A DNA stretch of 47,912 bases, from assembly GCA_034687125.1 (NCBI GenBank), contig JAQGBZ010000437.1:1-47912 (forward strand), given 5' to 3'. Of this stretch, positions 1-11,039 are shown one piece after another (the stretch's first letter is position 1; each line of letters opens with the position of its first letter). A program made the position numbers and the translations under genes. The stretch is from Neelides folsomi (taxonomy: Eukaryota; Arthropoda; Collembola; Neelipleona; Neelidae). The notes below the pieces were generated by a model. The model was not told where the DNA came from. It was given only the letters and a program-made list of their open reading frames with translations, and did no database searches.

Positions 1-207
1 TGGGTGATTGGGTTCTAGATTGGATGGGTAATTGAGTACTACCTTGGTGTGTATTGTGTACTAACTAGTAGTTGCCACACAATTTGTGATCTAAAAATTC
101 AATTTACAATTAGATTAAAAATATTTAAATTTAAAATCCTAAAATTTAATAATAAAACTTTTTTTTGCATAAATTAATAATTTCATCGTTTGTTTTTATA
201 TTCATAT

Positions 208-2977
208 TCAAATTATTTTAAAACGAACTTTTTCCGATTGATTATAAAATTTAATTATGCATTCAGTTAATGTTAAACATTTTGTAATGGTTGGTAAAGC
301 ATTATCACAAATGAAATGAATCATTTTATTTTTAACAATTGGCTGATGGCATAAAGATTCTTCGTTGAAATAATCAATTTTAGTACCGCTTGAAACCTCA
401 AGCTCATCAAAAATACCTAAATTTAAATATTATTTTAATATAAATTAAATAAACAAATTAAAGGTTAATATTTTTCAGACTTTTCATCGAGAACATTGAA
501 ATTGATCTCTCCCTGTTGTGCTGAACCGATACTTGAATGGCGGTTTCATAATTTAAAGAAACACATGTATACGTCCTTGGATAAGATCCATAATAATGAC
601 TATCGAAAGTGAAGCTTAATGAGGATTTGTAAAAACTATTTTTCGTAGTTTTAATGTAAAAATTTGACGCATTTATTTTATCCGATACTAAAAAGTTCCA
701 AAAGATTTTAAATTAATAAATACCATATATGGTAATAGTACAAACGAAATTGATATATTCATTTTAATTGCTGTGTTGGGTATAAGTTATTATTATTATA
801 TCATGCTTAATAATATATTTTAGTTATTATAATAGTATACATATTCAAAGAATTCGAACGTATCTGTATATTATTATATAAATTAGGTTTTTGTATTTAT
901 TACGATAATTTGAGTATGTAAAATAACTCCAAAAGATTGGGAATGGGGAAATGCATTCTAATAATATTTCATTGTTTTTTCCGTTTGCCGATAGGTTAGT
1001 CGGAGATTCTTTCTTTATTTCATGTTGACGAATTTGGTGGGTTGCTGTTTTGAGATTTTTATGGAAAGTTATTTGAAACGGTGATGGTAAAGCTTCACTT
1101 ATATTTACCAAATCAACTGGATTTCTTTGTAATGGTTTATCTTTAATAAATATAATATATATGCTTAATTAAAATATAACAATGATTAATAAAAATAATT
1201 AATGTAATGTCAATAGTACCTCCAATTTTGACATGTTTAGTGTTGAAAATAAATTTATTTATATTCCAAATAAACGAGAAGCATGTTACGCTCGAATATA
1301 AATCTTTAACATATTTTATTGAATACACAAATTCATTTTTAAAGTTATTCATAAACTCAAGATTATTATTTGGGGTCGGATCTTTGATATTAAGTAATAA
1401 ATAAAATTAGAAAGTTTCTGTTTAAATTAAATGTAAGAATATGTATAATTACATGGTTTTATAAAAAAATTATAATTTTTTTTGCATAATAAAATATTAA
1501 GTATTTTACAATAAAATTAGATTACCATCGGAGGCGTACATAATTTCTTTGGTTTCATTTAAAAAATTTAGAATTATTCCATTTAATCCTGAATTCTTAT
1601 TTGAGAACTTATAATTTAAATTGCATTTAATCGAAAGTTTATTTCCCTTTAAAAGATTCAAATTGATTTTTACATCAAAATTTATATTTTCGAGTGAATT
1701 ACTCTCTATAATATTGTATATCATAAAAATATTAGATGATAATATTATTTGATCAATTTACATTAAAACTTTAAGAAAAAAAAATTTTAATAATAGAATA
1801 AATTGTTGTTTTTATTATTTAAATACCATTTTCTGTTTCGTTTATATTATCTTCATTGATAAATAATTGTGATTGGAATATGGTTCCATTATATTCGCAT
1901 TGTTGATAATGAGCAAATTTCCTATCATTCCTTAAAGATTTCGCACACTTGTCACAAATCTCATCAAGTTCATTTAAGTATTCTCTTGTAGTACATTCAT
2001 CACGCTAAAACATAAAAATATGTATTGAATATTTCTCTAAATTTTCCAGTTAAGACTAATTATTAAGCCACTTTGTTTTAACTTATGACTAACAAGTTTC
2101 TGAATTTTGTAAATGTTTTGTCGGGAACACTCTGGATGAGAACACACATCAATTCCTGAATAAGGCAAGTCAAATTGACTCTCGAAATAACTTTTGAAAT
2201 AATCTTCATCTTCACGATCTGGAAGAACACATGTACTTTTATAAAAAGCCGTTGAATAATAGGTATTAAACACAATTGGACAATCATATAATTCCTCGTT
2301 CAGATATTCTTCTTTAAAATCTATTAATGGGAATAAAACATTTTTTACAAAATAGAATTAAATAAGAAATTAAAAAAAATAATGTCAGTTTTTAAATTGA
2401 TAAATTAATTTTATTTAATATAGTATAAAATAATATAAAAAGTAAGGAGACTAAGAACCATCAATGGGGATTTCAATAGAAGTGAATGTTCCATTTATAT
2501 AAATGTTTTTTGTTACAGTTGAACAATTTGTTTCGATTTGTTCTTCACAATAAAATTCATTGGTTCCATCTGCAAGTTTTTGAGATGCATTGAATGTCAT
2601 TCCCGAAGAATAAATATACTTTGACGTGTCATTTGGGTTATTTATATCAAATACTATCTTGTTCCAAATATTATATTTAATGTCGATATTCTAAATAAAA
2701 GTATTTATAATAAACACTACGCCTGAATTGTCTAATTAATTAATTAAAAGTAATATCATAATGCAAATAATGTAATACAAATAAATCTGAAAAATAAACT
2801 TACAAGATCAGGAATTATAAACCATCTAATTGGTCCCAAAGTTGAAGTGCAATTTAAGGAAGCTATTTGGTCATTTAGGGTAACAATGACAAATTTTGTT
2901 AGATAACATTTTTCTGAAAAAGAAAGTGAGAGTAAAATTGTGAAAATTAAAATTTTTTTAAATATAAAATATGACAT
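208..2977 (-). CDS. Secreted multi-domain Ig-like / Cys-rich protein, nine exons, about 601 aa
   Basis: Function not recognised. Exons I infer (minus, 5' to 3'): 2977-2804, 2690-2459, 2320-2094, 2004-1827, 1705-1526, 1381-1220, 1140-904, 687-481, 416-208. All splice phases agree and no internal stop appears in the 601-codon product. Residues 1-21 form a signal peptide (MSYFIFKKILIFTILLSLSFS). Three Ig-like folds are visible: Cys43-Trp52-Cys106, Cys298-Cys364 and Cys447-Trp455-Cys505, the last two ending in VTC and YTC. Between Ig1 and Ig2 lies a Cys-rich segment (about 136-270); a related segment follows Ig3 (about 533-601). Six of the eight introns are phase 1, as is usual for shuffled extracellular modules. 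Several N-glycosylation sequons are present. Uncertain points: exon 2 may instead end at a TAG at 2451-2453 with an AATAAA at 2410-2415, making two genes, and the last exon may continue beyond 208. Confidence 0.6.
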
Positions 2978-4595
2978 GTTAAGTATTTATTTTTAAAAAT
3001 ATTAGGTTTTCACATTGCCAATCTTTAATTTTTTTTTCTTCATTTAATAGCTAAAATATTAAGGAAATTCTACTATAATTATTATGATTTAAATTTTAAC
3101 TCTAGGAAAAATATTAATTCACAATTTCATGAATTAATGAGGAATCACAAATGATTTTCTCCTTGTTGGTCTATTGCATATAATATATTTAATAGGCTGA
3201 GTTATCGTTTTCTGGCTGGGATTTCCGGCAAATTTAGGTAGTTGCCGTGACGGCATATGTCTTCAGTATTAAAATTATTCAATTTTATTTGTTTATGGTT
3301 AATTTAGGATAGGTTAGGTTAGTATTGATGGGAATTACGACTTTAGTTCTTTTTACGGTTTATTTATACAGAACAAACGAATCACTCCAACTTGGAAGAA
3401 TCATGTCACACGTAATATTTTTTTTACCATTTCTAACTGTTCCAGAGTGGAATTAATGGCAGTAACTTTACTGAATACCTTATTGACATACAAAAGAATT
3501 GTAAAACATTTAGAAATCATTTTCGTGAAAGGTGTCTTGAAATAATTGAAGATATTTTGTTATTTTTCACTCGTAAAGTGTCCATTAAACATTTTATTTT
3601 AAATTTATATATGAGGACTATTTGGCTTTCCAAATTAAATATAGAAAGAAAGAGATAGGAAGAATACATTAAATATGTAGAATACTAAGAATTCTCTTTG
3701 AAGTTTAGGCAAATTGTTCGAACCAAAGATCAAATTTTAATCCTACTGGACCTTCCTTTAACCTTTTTTATAAACCCTTTTAATGCTGATATTTATGCTT
3801 ATTCTTATATGCAAGTAATATGTGTACATTTTGTACAGATATAGGAATATGCGATACTTACTAAAATTGACGTATATACTCTAAATATATTTTGTGACAG
3901 TTTTAAAGGATAACAAAGGTCGGGTTGGTTATTTTAAGAAAGGGCATTTTTTATCGGATATATATTTATATTATATGTACTACTTATATGGGTATAAATA
4001 TTTAATTACAATAATAAAATCTAATGTTAGTTTAAATGCATGGAATCAATTGCATTATTATGAATGCTTTAATTATCAAGCTAAATGTAAAATTTATATA
4101 TAAAGGCTAATAGAACTAATGAATGATGAATAAATAAAGTTAAAAGAAATATTCCGACTTGTCCCTTAACCTTTTACCTTTTTTAAGCGAAAATGCCATT
4201 TCATTCATTTTGCTGATAAATTATAGGATATTTTGAACCTTGACTCGTTGCTTCAACCAACCGTATGTTGTAATATTAGGTATGGTACTCGTATATCATA
4301 AATTAACAAATGTTGAGTTATGTATGGTACTATCACCGCCTGTACTATGTATTCCACAAAAAACGTAAGAGATTTAATCTTATCTTTTTTAGTCACAGGT
4401 GCAGGTAATTTAATCGGATTCCTTTATCTTTCCAAATTCACCTGCTCATTCAAATTGAACTTGTCATTAATAATCATTATTAATCACACACTTCAAGTTT
4501 AACTAACAAGCAAATAAATAGCAAGTTTAGAAATATTTAAAATCTAAAACCCGATTTTTTAATTTTAATTGTATACCAATTATATATTTAACACA
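2978..4595. other. Intergenic, AT-rich
   Basis: Separates the start of the Ig-like gene (minus) from the start of the four-TM gene (plus), so it should contain two divergent promoters. I saw no convincing coding frame; the longer open frames lack an ATG start or plausible composition. Two TTAGG-like units occur near 3305-3322, too few to be a telomeric tract. No strong TATA box stands out at either end. Confidence 0.5.
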
Positions 4596-5712
4596 ATGGC
4601 CGAAAAGGATCAAACAAAAGTTGATATTTATAACACTAATACTTATCCAATTGAGCCATCGAGTAAATTTGGGAATGAAAAAACTCAAAAAACATCTTCG
4701 TTTATCGCCCAGCAGATTGTAATTGAATTGAATCCAAAAGAAACTTTTTCACAAATTGGAATTTTTCTCGCAGTAAGTAAAAAGCAATTTAAACTTTAAT
4801 TACAATTGAAATCAAAAAATAAATCTGCATTTGTTTATTTAAAATAATCTTTAATATTTGATTAATTTTGATTAAAGTTTTATATTTTAATTTTAGGCTT
4901 TTTCCTTTGCTCTACTCGCAGACTCATTAGTATTCTTAAAAGACAGTTTGGACCGAAAATATTCCATGGAACAATTCAATTCAAACAACGAAGGAACTTT
5001 TGATTTGACTGAAGAAGAATTCGAAAATTTGTTAAACATCTGGGCATATCTATTTGGCCTTACTGGAATTTTACTCGGAATTGTTCAATTCACATTTTCT
5101 GCAATTCTGGCAACTTCAAGTTCCAAATTCGTTAAAGTGAGTTTAAAAAATTAGTCCTTTAATTTACCCATATGGTGTAATGGAACTATTTATAGAGAAT
5201 TTAACACTGATTAAGAATATACATAGTTTTAATATAAGAATGTTTAAACCTAGCGAGTTATTCAAAAAATAAAATAATTATTCACGGGAAAATTGAGAAT
5301 TTAAAAATCTCCATGACAATTACTTTAAAATATGGATTACTCAAAAACTGCTTATAATTTTATATAAAAACTATACAAATTCGGAATATACGTTAAATTC
5401 TCCATTGAATCTTAATTAATTAATTTTAAAGTTGAGAAATTTATTTATTTAATTATTAATTTTTTTATTCAGAATACTTGTGCTGGTCGCGTCCAAACAT
5501 TTGTGAAGCTTTGGTTCGGAACTCACGTTATAATTTTAATTACTGCTGCGGTTCTTGTCATTTTGGGTTTCATTTTCCAAGTTTACGTTCCACGTGTTGG
5601 CGTAATGTTGATGGCCATTTTCGGAGTTGACGCCTTTTTCATTTTCATTGGAATCGCCATGATCAGAGTGACATTGAAAGAAGCCAAAAGAGATGGAATC
5701 CAAGTTTACTAA
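4596..5712 (+). CDS. Orphan four-transmembrane protein, three exons, 218 aa
   Basis: Exons 4596-4772, 4897-5136 and 5473-5712, all joined in phase 0 with good donors (GTAAGT, GTGAGT) and T-rich acceptors. The start is the ATG at 4596 (MAEKDQTK). The N-terminal 50 residues are hydrophilic and probably cytoplasmic. Hydrophobic segments lie at about 53-73, 105-132, 151-175 and 180-205, which gives four membrane passes with both ends inside. The loop between TM1 and TM2 is acidic (EGTFDLTEEEFEN). It lacks the CCG motif and large loop of tetraspanins; a MARVEL-like or arthropod-specific four-pass family is possible, but I do not recognise it. A polyadenylation signal follows at 5818. Confidence 0.85.
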
Positions 5713-5817
5713 TTAACTAATTGAAAATTAAATTTAACTCTAACCCAATTTCTTAATTGGCCAACCTTCGTTTTATAACCTCGTTTAATTAAATTCAATG
5801 TCCCACCTTAAAATATC

Positions 5818-5823
5818 AATAAA
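5818..5823 (+). promoter_or_regulatory. Poly(A) signal AATAAA of the four-TM gene
   Basis: AATAAA 106 bp after the TAA stop, in an otherwise non-coding AT-rich 3' flank. It is the first canonical hexamer after the stop. Confidence 0.6.
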
Positions 5824-6558
5824 GTTTTTACAACAATAATTTATTCAGCATAAACATTTAATCATTGAAATTATCACAATTAGAAAAAGTGATTAAAAAA
5901 TTAAAAATTCATTAAATGACAAAATGACACAAATTGTTACTATTGGAATTTCCTGATTCATTTTTAAATAATTTCTCTTGTTTTTACTTTGCCGTTACAG
6001 TTTTAATATTTAAATCACGTTTGAGGTACGAGACTTAGAATTAAAGGATCTTTAAGTTTGTCAACAAGTCAATGAATAAGACGTTGAGAGTTCCCCGAAC
6101 CGTGTGAAATCATAAGAAAAACATTATTATTGAAATTGGTGACTCACTTTCAATTCCAAATGAGCCAATTTGGAACTCCCTGCGTCTTTGAAATATTTAA
6201 CTCTCAATTTTAACTTGAGGGTTTTCATTCTTTTCATCATTTGTTTGGAGTTGTTGGGCGAATGAGCTCAGACAATTCCAAGAGTCGTTAATTAAAAATT
6301 CATAAATTCATCCGCATGAATTAACCAAATGAATCAATGAAGAATCAATGAATTTGTAATTTCTTTCTTTTACTATTTAAACTCAAAACTCAACTTCAGT
6401 TTACAATTCACTTCAACTCACTAAACATTCAACACTAAAAATCAAAATTTCCAAAATTCAATTTTTTTCAAAAATATTTCCAAAAATTTCATTTTTTAAA
6501 AAACTTTAAATTTTTTATTATTTTTAAATTCTATTCTTTTTAAATTTTACTAATTAAA
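5824..6558. other. Intergenic / promoter region of the Kazal gene
   Basis: No coding frame is visible. Near its right end a TATTTAAA (6374-6381) is followed by TCAGTT (6395-6400), which resembles an arthropod TATA plus TCAGT initiator pair, although the spacing is slightly short. Transcription of the Kazal gene from about 6397 would give a 5' leader of about 160 bases. Confidence 0.4.
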
Positions 6559-7762
6559 ATGAATTTCCTCATTCCAATTTTCATTTCTCTTATTGCTCTC
6601 TTCGTCCAAGGAAGCTTCATCCGCTCAACTTCATTTTCCCCAATTTCCTCCGAATCGAACGAAACAACCGAAGGACCAAAACGAATCCAACATGGAAGAA
6701 ACGCCACAACAATTACTTCATTCAGAAACGAAACAATTAGCAATAACGGAACTTCTTCCAATGGAACTTCCACAAATTGCTCTTGCACATTTCCAGCCCG
6801 ACTTGCATATTGCGGATCTGATGGAGTCACTTACGATTCCGCGTGCAAATTCCGTTGTGCTTCTCGAGTTAATGCTGGTAATATCTCGGAAACAATTTCT
6901 ATTTCAACTTTTCAACAATAATAAATAATAGTACATTTAATTTAATAGCACATTTAATACCAATAATTGTAATTGTATAGTAATTACTAATTTAAGCAAG
7001 ATACAATTACATGAAATGAACTAAATTATAATGATTAAATAATTTTAATATTTAATTAAATATATTTAATTAATTCAACTTTAAGATTTGAAATTGGTCA
7101 AACGCGGGCCTTGTGATGGATCTGACTCAAAAACCTCTGAAGAATCTTCCGAACCTCCCCACCACGTTTTCTCATTCATTACCAATTTGTTCCATAAAAA
7201 CAATCACGATGAGAAAAACGCCGATTCTGGAAAATTTAACAGAACTAATGGAGCTGTAAAATTTAATTTGACTAATGGCGAAAAGAACACCAACATTGCT
7301 GAAAATTTTAACAAAGCTGTTGTGCAAATCTCAAGTTCTACCTCTGACGAAACCGGTGATTTTTCTTCCATTGGGAATATTCGTTCATCAACGGCCAAAA
7401 ACTCTGCGGAACATTTTTTGATTGAGAAACGTGAAAGTGAAAAGCCTTGCATTTGCCCTTACTATTATGATCCAATCTGCGGAATTGATGGGCATTTGTA
7501 TGGAAATGAATGCGAATTGGATTGTCATCAAGTTAAGAGAAAATGTAAGTATGTTTAAATAACTCTAATTATAATTTAAATTTTAAATGAGCTTTAACAG
7601 TTAAAGATTATAAATATAGTACAGTTTAAAATTAATCACAAAAAGAGCTCGATAAAATAAAACTATTGATATAAACGATCATTTTAATTTAATAACTTTA
7701 TTAATTTATTTTATTCGATTTCAGATCCCTCCAATGACAAATCTCATCAAGGAAAATGTTAA
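6559..7762 (+). CDS. Secreted two-domain Kazal-type protein, three exons, 271 aa
   Basis: Exons 6559-6877, 7086-7544 and 7725-7762, joined in phase 1 at both introns. Residues 1-18 form a signal peptide. Kazal domain 1 spans 74-116 (Cys 74, 76, 85, 96, 100, 116) with the diagnostic CGSDGVTYDSAC core. Domain 2 spans 228-271 (Cys 228, 230, 238, 249, 253, 271) with CGIDGHLYGNEC and ends exactly at the last Cys before the stop. The roughly 110-residue linker is rich in Asn, Ser, Thr and Lys with several N-glycosylation sequons. Kazal domains typically inhibit serine proteases or mediate extracellular binding; the short Cys1-Cys2 spacing (CSC, CIC) is of the non-classical type, so inhibition is inferred and not certain. 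Both domains are interrupted by an intron between Cys5 and Cys6. Confidence 0.88.
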
Positions 7763-7816
7763 TTTAACTATTTAATCAAAATACGAGATTTTGTAAATCA
7801 TTAAAGTATTTTTGTA

Positions 7817-7822
7817 AATAAA
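7817..7822 (+). promoter_or_regulatory. Poly(A) signal AATAAA of the Kazal gene
   Basis: AATAAA 55 bp after the TAA stop. The 326 bp between this gene and the next stop on the minus strand contain nothing else I can support; the two genes are convergent. Confidence 0.6.
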
Positions 7823-8088
7823 CTCAATATGAAAATCTTAACATTTTTTTAAATAAATTACATCAATCATTCGTAACTATCATTTTAATTTTAGCCATAT
7901 TAATAATTATAAGGAATTTACATTATATCATTCGTCTTTTATTCTAATAAAATATAAAACATTCATTATTCATTTTATTGAATTTACTTGTTGTTTTAGC
8001 TAAAATAAATTGGATAAGGGTAAGATTAAGTTAATCTTAATCTTATTTAATCTGATTAACAATTACAATATTTAGTTTTAATTAAGTT

Positions 8089-8445
8089 TCATCTTGTTTT
8101 CTTCTTTTTCTTCTTCTTGCGAATTGGCGGAATAAGTGGACCCGCACAAGCTCTATTGAACGGACTTCCCGGTCCAACCATCCAAGGACAAAGAAGGGCC
8201 GAACTGGTCCAACCAAAAGGACCCCAAAGTGGAAAACTCGGAGGGTAAATTCCTTCAACAAATCCTCCATCTTTTTCTAATCCAAGCCCCAAAAGCCATA
8301 TCTAAGAAAACAATACAAGTAAAACATTAAAACGGATATTTAAGAATTTAAAGTTTAATTTTTTTACAAAACCGTATACATAATAATAATTAAAATATAA
8401 AAAATATGATTTAATTACCAATATGATGCTTTGCAATGATAACAT
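8089..8445 (-). CDS. Small secreted Pro/Gly/Trp-rich peptide with poly-Lys tail, two exons, 79 aa
   Basis: Exon 1 is 8445-8419 (MLSLQSIIL, donor GTAATT) and exon 2 is 8301-8089 (acceptor TTCTTAG), phase 0. The joined N-terminus MLSLQSIILIWLLGLGLE is a convincing signal peptide that neither exon encodes alone. The mature part is short and rich in Pro, Gly and Trp (PPSFPLWGPFGW), has two Cys and ends in a run of seven Lys. I do not recognise the family; a secreted structural or antimicrobial-type peptide would fit, but this is a guess. The exon is much richer in GC than its surroundings, which supports coding. Confidence 0.65.
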
Positions 8446-8507
8446 TATTAAAATAAAATTTCTATACTTCTAAAAATAAGTGAATTTTTAATAATCGTTT
8501 AAATGCG

Positions 8508-8515
8508 TTCTTATA
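8508..8515 (-). promoter_or_regulatory. TATA-like element for the 79-aa peptide gene
   Basis: On the minus strand TATAAGAA sits 63 bp upstream of the ATG at 8445, a usual TATA distance for a short 5' leader. Confidence 0.35.
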
Positions 8516-9237
8516 AAGATTTTGTAATGTTTTTGGTATTAAAAATAAGATTTATTCAATTTGTATTTACAAGAGAAACTGAAAGTGAAGTGATTGAATG
8601 TTCACCAAGACACCTTAAGTTCATGAATGAACTTAAGGTGTCTTTAAGGCCTTAATGTAAGTACAGTCAAAAGTAACCCTTGGAATTGAACCCTTTTACT
8701 TTCCTTTCATTCAGTCTATTTCCATCTCTCTCCACAAATAAATCGCCCTACTTTCACATACACGTAAAACCTATTCAGTTACACTAAAAATTATAATTGT
8801 ACATAAAGGCATGACAAATTGTAGGCTTAACTTATTAACCACAATTAATGAAAAGTTTAAAGTGAAAAAAGTTAATATTTAAGTAAAGTTAAAAGTTAAT
8901 GTAAAGTTTAGAGTTAATTGTAATTAAAAGTGATGAGAAATGTTTAAGACTAATTGGATAATTCGATTTAGAGAGAATTTATTTTCTTAAAATCAAAATC
9001 AATTACTTACAATATTACAATATGTGTATAAAAAAATTAATTATTTATTAATCAAAGCTAAATTAGCCTAATTACTTAGCTTATTATAGTTATTATTAAT
9101 TAAATCACAATTAAGATCCAACAGTCGAATCAAAGGTCAAATTGAACAATTTTGAATACAAAGGGCCGAATGGGGAATTCAGTTAACAATTTCGATGGCA
9201 TTTACACAAGTCCTTAATTATTTCATTTAAAGGTGAT
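8516..9237. other. Intergenic
   Basis: Non-coding AT-rich DNA between two minus-strand peptide genes. The one striking object is the perfect inverted repeat at 8607-8644, listed separately. No ORF of note. Confidence 0.5.
8607..8644. repeat. Perfect 38-bp inverted repeat (18-bp arms, 2-base centre)
   Basis: Arm AAGACACCTTAAGTTCAT is followed by GA and then by its exact reverse complement ATGAACTTAAGGTGTCTT. The palindrome stops sharply: flanking bases C and T do not pair. It lies about 160 bp upstream of the start of the 79-aa peptide gene and in no reading frame. It could be a hairpin in RNA, a cruciform or binding site, or the remnant of a mobile element; no target-site duplication is evident. 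Confidence 0.9.
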
Positions 9238-10087
9238 TTAACGGCCAAATCCTCCCGGTCCTCCTGGTCCTCCTGGTCCTCCGGCTCCACCGCCAAATCC
9301 GCCACCTCCTCCATACTGAAACACAAATTTAATTAATTAATTTAACTTTGATTAAAATTAACATTAGTTAGTATAAGTTAATTACGATTAGCTTATTACA
9401 ATATTAATTAAATATTTTAATTACCCCTCCTTGTCCGCAACATGGTGCTGGGATAATGATGATTTCAGGTCCGCCGCCTCCGAATCCAAACATTTTTCCT
9501 ATTCCTTTCCCAATGTCTTTCCTATCTTGAGCAGCTGTTTGGGCCTTCGGGTCTGGAAATTAAAAAAAATCGATTGATATTAAAAACATAAATAATTAAA
9601 TAATCACTAATTCAAGTAAACATGGTTGGAAATATTCAGAAATGTTTATAAATGTTTACCTGTCGTAAGGACAACTCCTGCGGGCATGGGCTTCTTCTCG
9701 TCCTTCTTCATTTGGGGGAAAGCGAGGGCGATCCCAACAAGGGACAAAACCTACAAAAGGAAAAAACCATTAAGTTTACACAACCTTTAATTTCCCAATT
9801 CTAAACACTGCGGTTGAAAATTAAATGTCAAAGTTAAGTTTAATTAAAATGAAATTTTAAGTTTGGTTCAATTAAAAATTAAAGCTTATGAAAACAATAA
9901 AGTTAATTAAATTAAAAAAATGAAATTCAGGGAATTTTTGAATTTGGTTAAAATTTTGGGTTTTTGAATTTGGTCAAAATTTTGGGAATTTTTGAATTTT
10001 GGTTAAAATTGGGGAATTTTTGAATTTGGGTCAAAATTTTGATTTTTGAATTTAAAATGCTCTTACGAGTAAGATTGAGTATTTCAT
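9238..10087 (-). pseudogene. Small secreted Gly-rich peptide gene with apparent one-base frameshift
   Basis: Four exons on the minus strand: 10087-10067 (MKYSILL), 9751-9660, 9552-9425 and 9315-9238. Exons 1-2 give a clear signal peptide (MKYSILLVLSLVGIALA). In the frame that continues to the stop, exon 2 reads PQMKKDEKKPMPAGVVLTT, exon 3 continues DPKAQ and includes MFGFGGGGPEIIIIPAPCC, and exon 4 is YGGGGGFGGG followed by GGP repeats. The two parts are offset by one base; the switch falls in a homopolymer pair on the plus strand (GGGGG then AAAA, about 9714-9722). Reading straight through meets a stop early in exon 3. This could be an assembly error in a homopolymer, in which case the gene is intact (about 105 aa), or a true inactivating indel. 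Function unknown. Confidence 0.6.
9928..10050. repeat. Tandem repeats of about 30 bp in intron 1
   Basis: Four to five degenerate units of the type GGGAATTTTTGAATTTGGTT plus AAAATTTT follow one another inside intron 1 of the Gly-rich peptide gene. The composition is simple (A/T/G only), so slippage is the likely origin. Confidence 0.6.
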
Positions 10088-10167
10088 GGTTAGGAAGAGA
10101 TCTTAAGGAGATCTTCAGGAGTTAAATGTTAGAGATGAATTGGTTGTCTCAATCAGCCTGAGATTGG

Positions 10168-10176
10168 CCTTTTATA
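10168..10176 (-). promoter_or_regulatory. TATA box of the Gly-rich peptide gene
   Basis: TATAAAAGG on the minus strand, 81 bp upstream of the ATG at 10087. It is a near-consensus TATA box and would place transcription start around 10140-10147. A strong TATA box suits a highly expressed tissue-specific secreted gene. Confidence 0.6.
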
Positions 10177-11039
10177 CCCTCAGACTTCACCAACTTTCCT
10201 TCGGGACCTTGGGTCTTAAAATAAAGAACGTTTTCCAATGGATCAAAGGGAGAAGGAAGGAGATGAGAAAATGTGAAGGGATCCAAAGGGAGATTGGAAG
10301 GAGAACTGAGAAGATAGGGATTTGTAGATTCAGATTTCCCCGATTTCTCTCAGTGAAAGTGAGGCCAAGGATGTTCAAATCTCCCAAGACTCATCACACC
10401 AGCAAAACAACCAAAAATACCAACAATTTCTAATTTGTTCAATTTGTTGGTAAACAAATCCACTTGCTAAAATATCTGTACTTGTAATAAATTCATAAAA
10501 GTGAAATTTTCATTAAACTCAAAGACTCATTTAAGTAAATGGGATTTTATATTTATATATTATTTTATATATGAAACTGTAAATGAAGAATATGAGGATT
10601 TTAATTACAACATTTTTCTTTATTCTCAAGATTAATGATTGATTATAATGCGGATTGAAAACATAACAGTGAATTTGACATGAATTAAATAGAGTTTAAT
10701 TAAAGTTTATTTAAAGATAAGAAATTAAGTTTAAGTTAAAAGGCCCAATTAAGTTTAATGTTTAGAATAGAAATTGACTGAGATTGTTAAAATGCAAAAG
10801 CAGATATGTTACATTAGCACATTTGACAAATTGAGTAAATTACAAATTACTCGTATGAATAAAATCAGAAAATGAATTTTATGTTTAAGCGACGAGAAAC
10901 AAAGGACGTTTTTTATATGTTTAAGTAAATGTATTTTGACACATTTGTGGAATGACAGAGAATAAAAAATAAATCGAAAAAAGTATTTTAAAGTAGCAAT
11001 TGAACTTTTCCTCATTGAAAAAACTAAATAAAAAGTTGA

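Noticed and set aside
760..762. ATG followed by a signal-like stretch (MNISISFVLLPYMVF), as the start of a separate gene
   Set aside because: It cannot be spliced in phase to the next exon at 687, whereas the upstream exon ending at 904 fits that exon's phase and completes an Ig fold.
3300..3325. TTAGG-like units suggesting a telomeric repeat
   Set aside because: Only two units here and two of the complement near 39350; no tract.
3715..3730. GTTCGAACC resembling a tRNA T-loop
   Set aside because: No flanking stems, anticodon arm or D arm can be formed.
3894..4103. 69-codon plus frame
   Set aside because: Starts at GTG, not ATG, is Tyr/Ile/Lys-rich as expected of random AT-rich DNA, and has no splice or regulatory signals.
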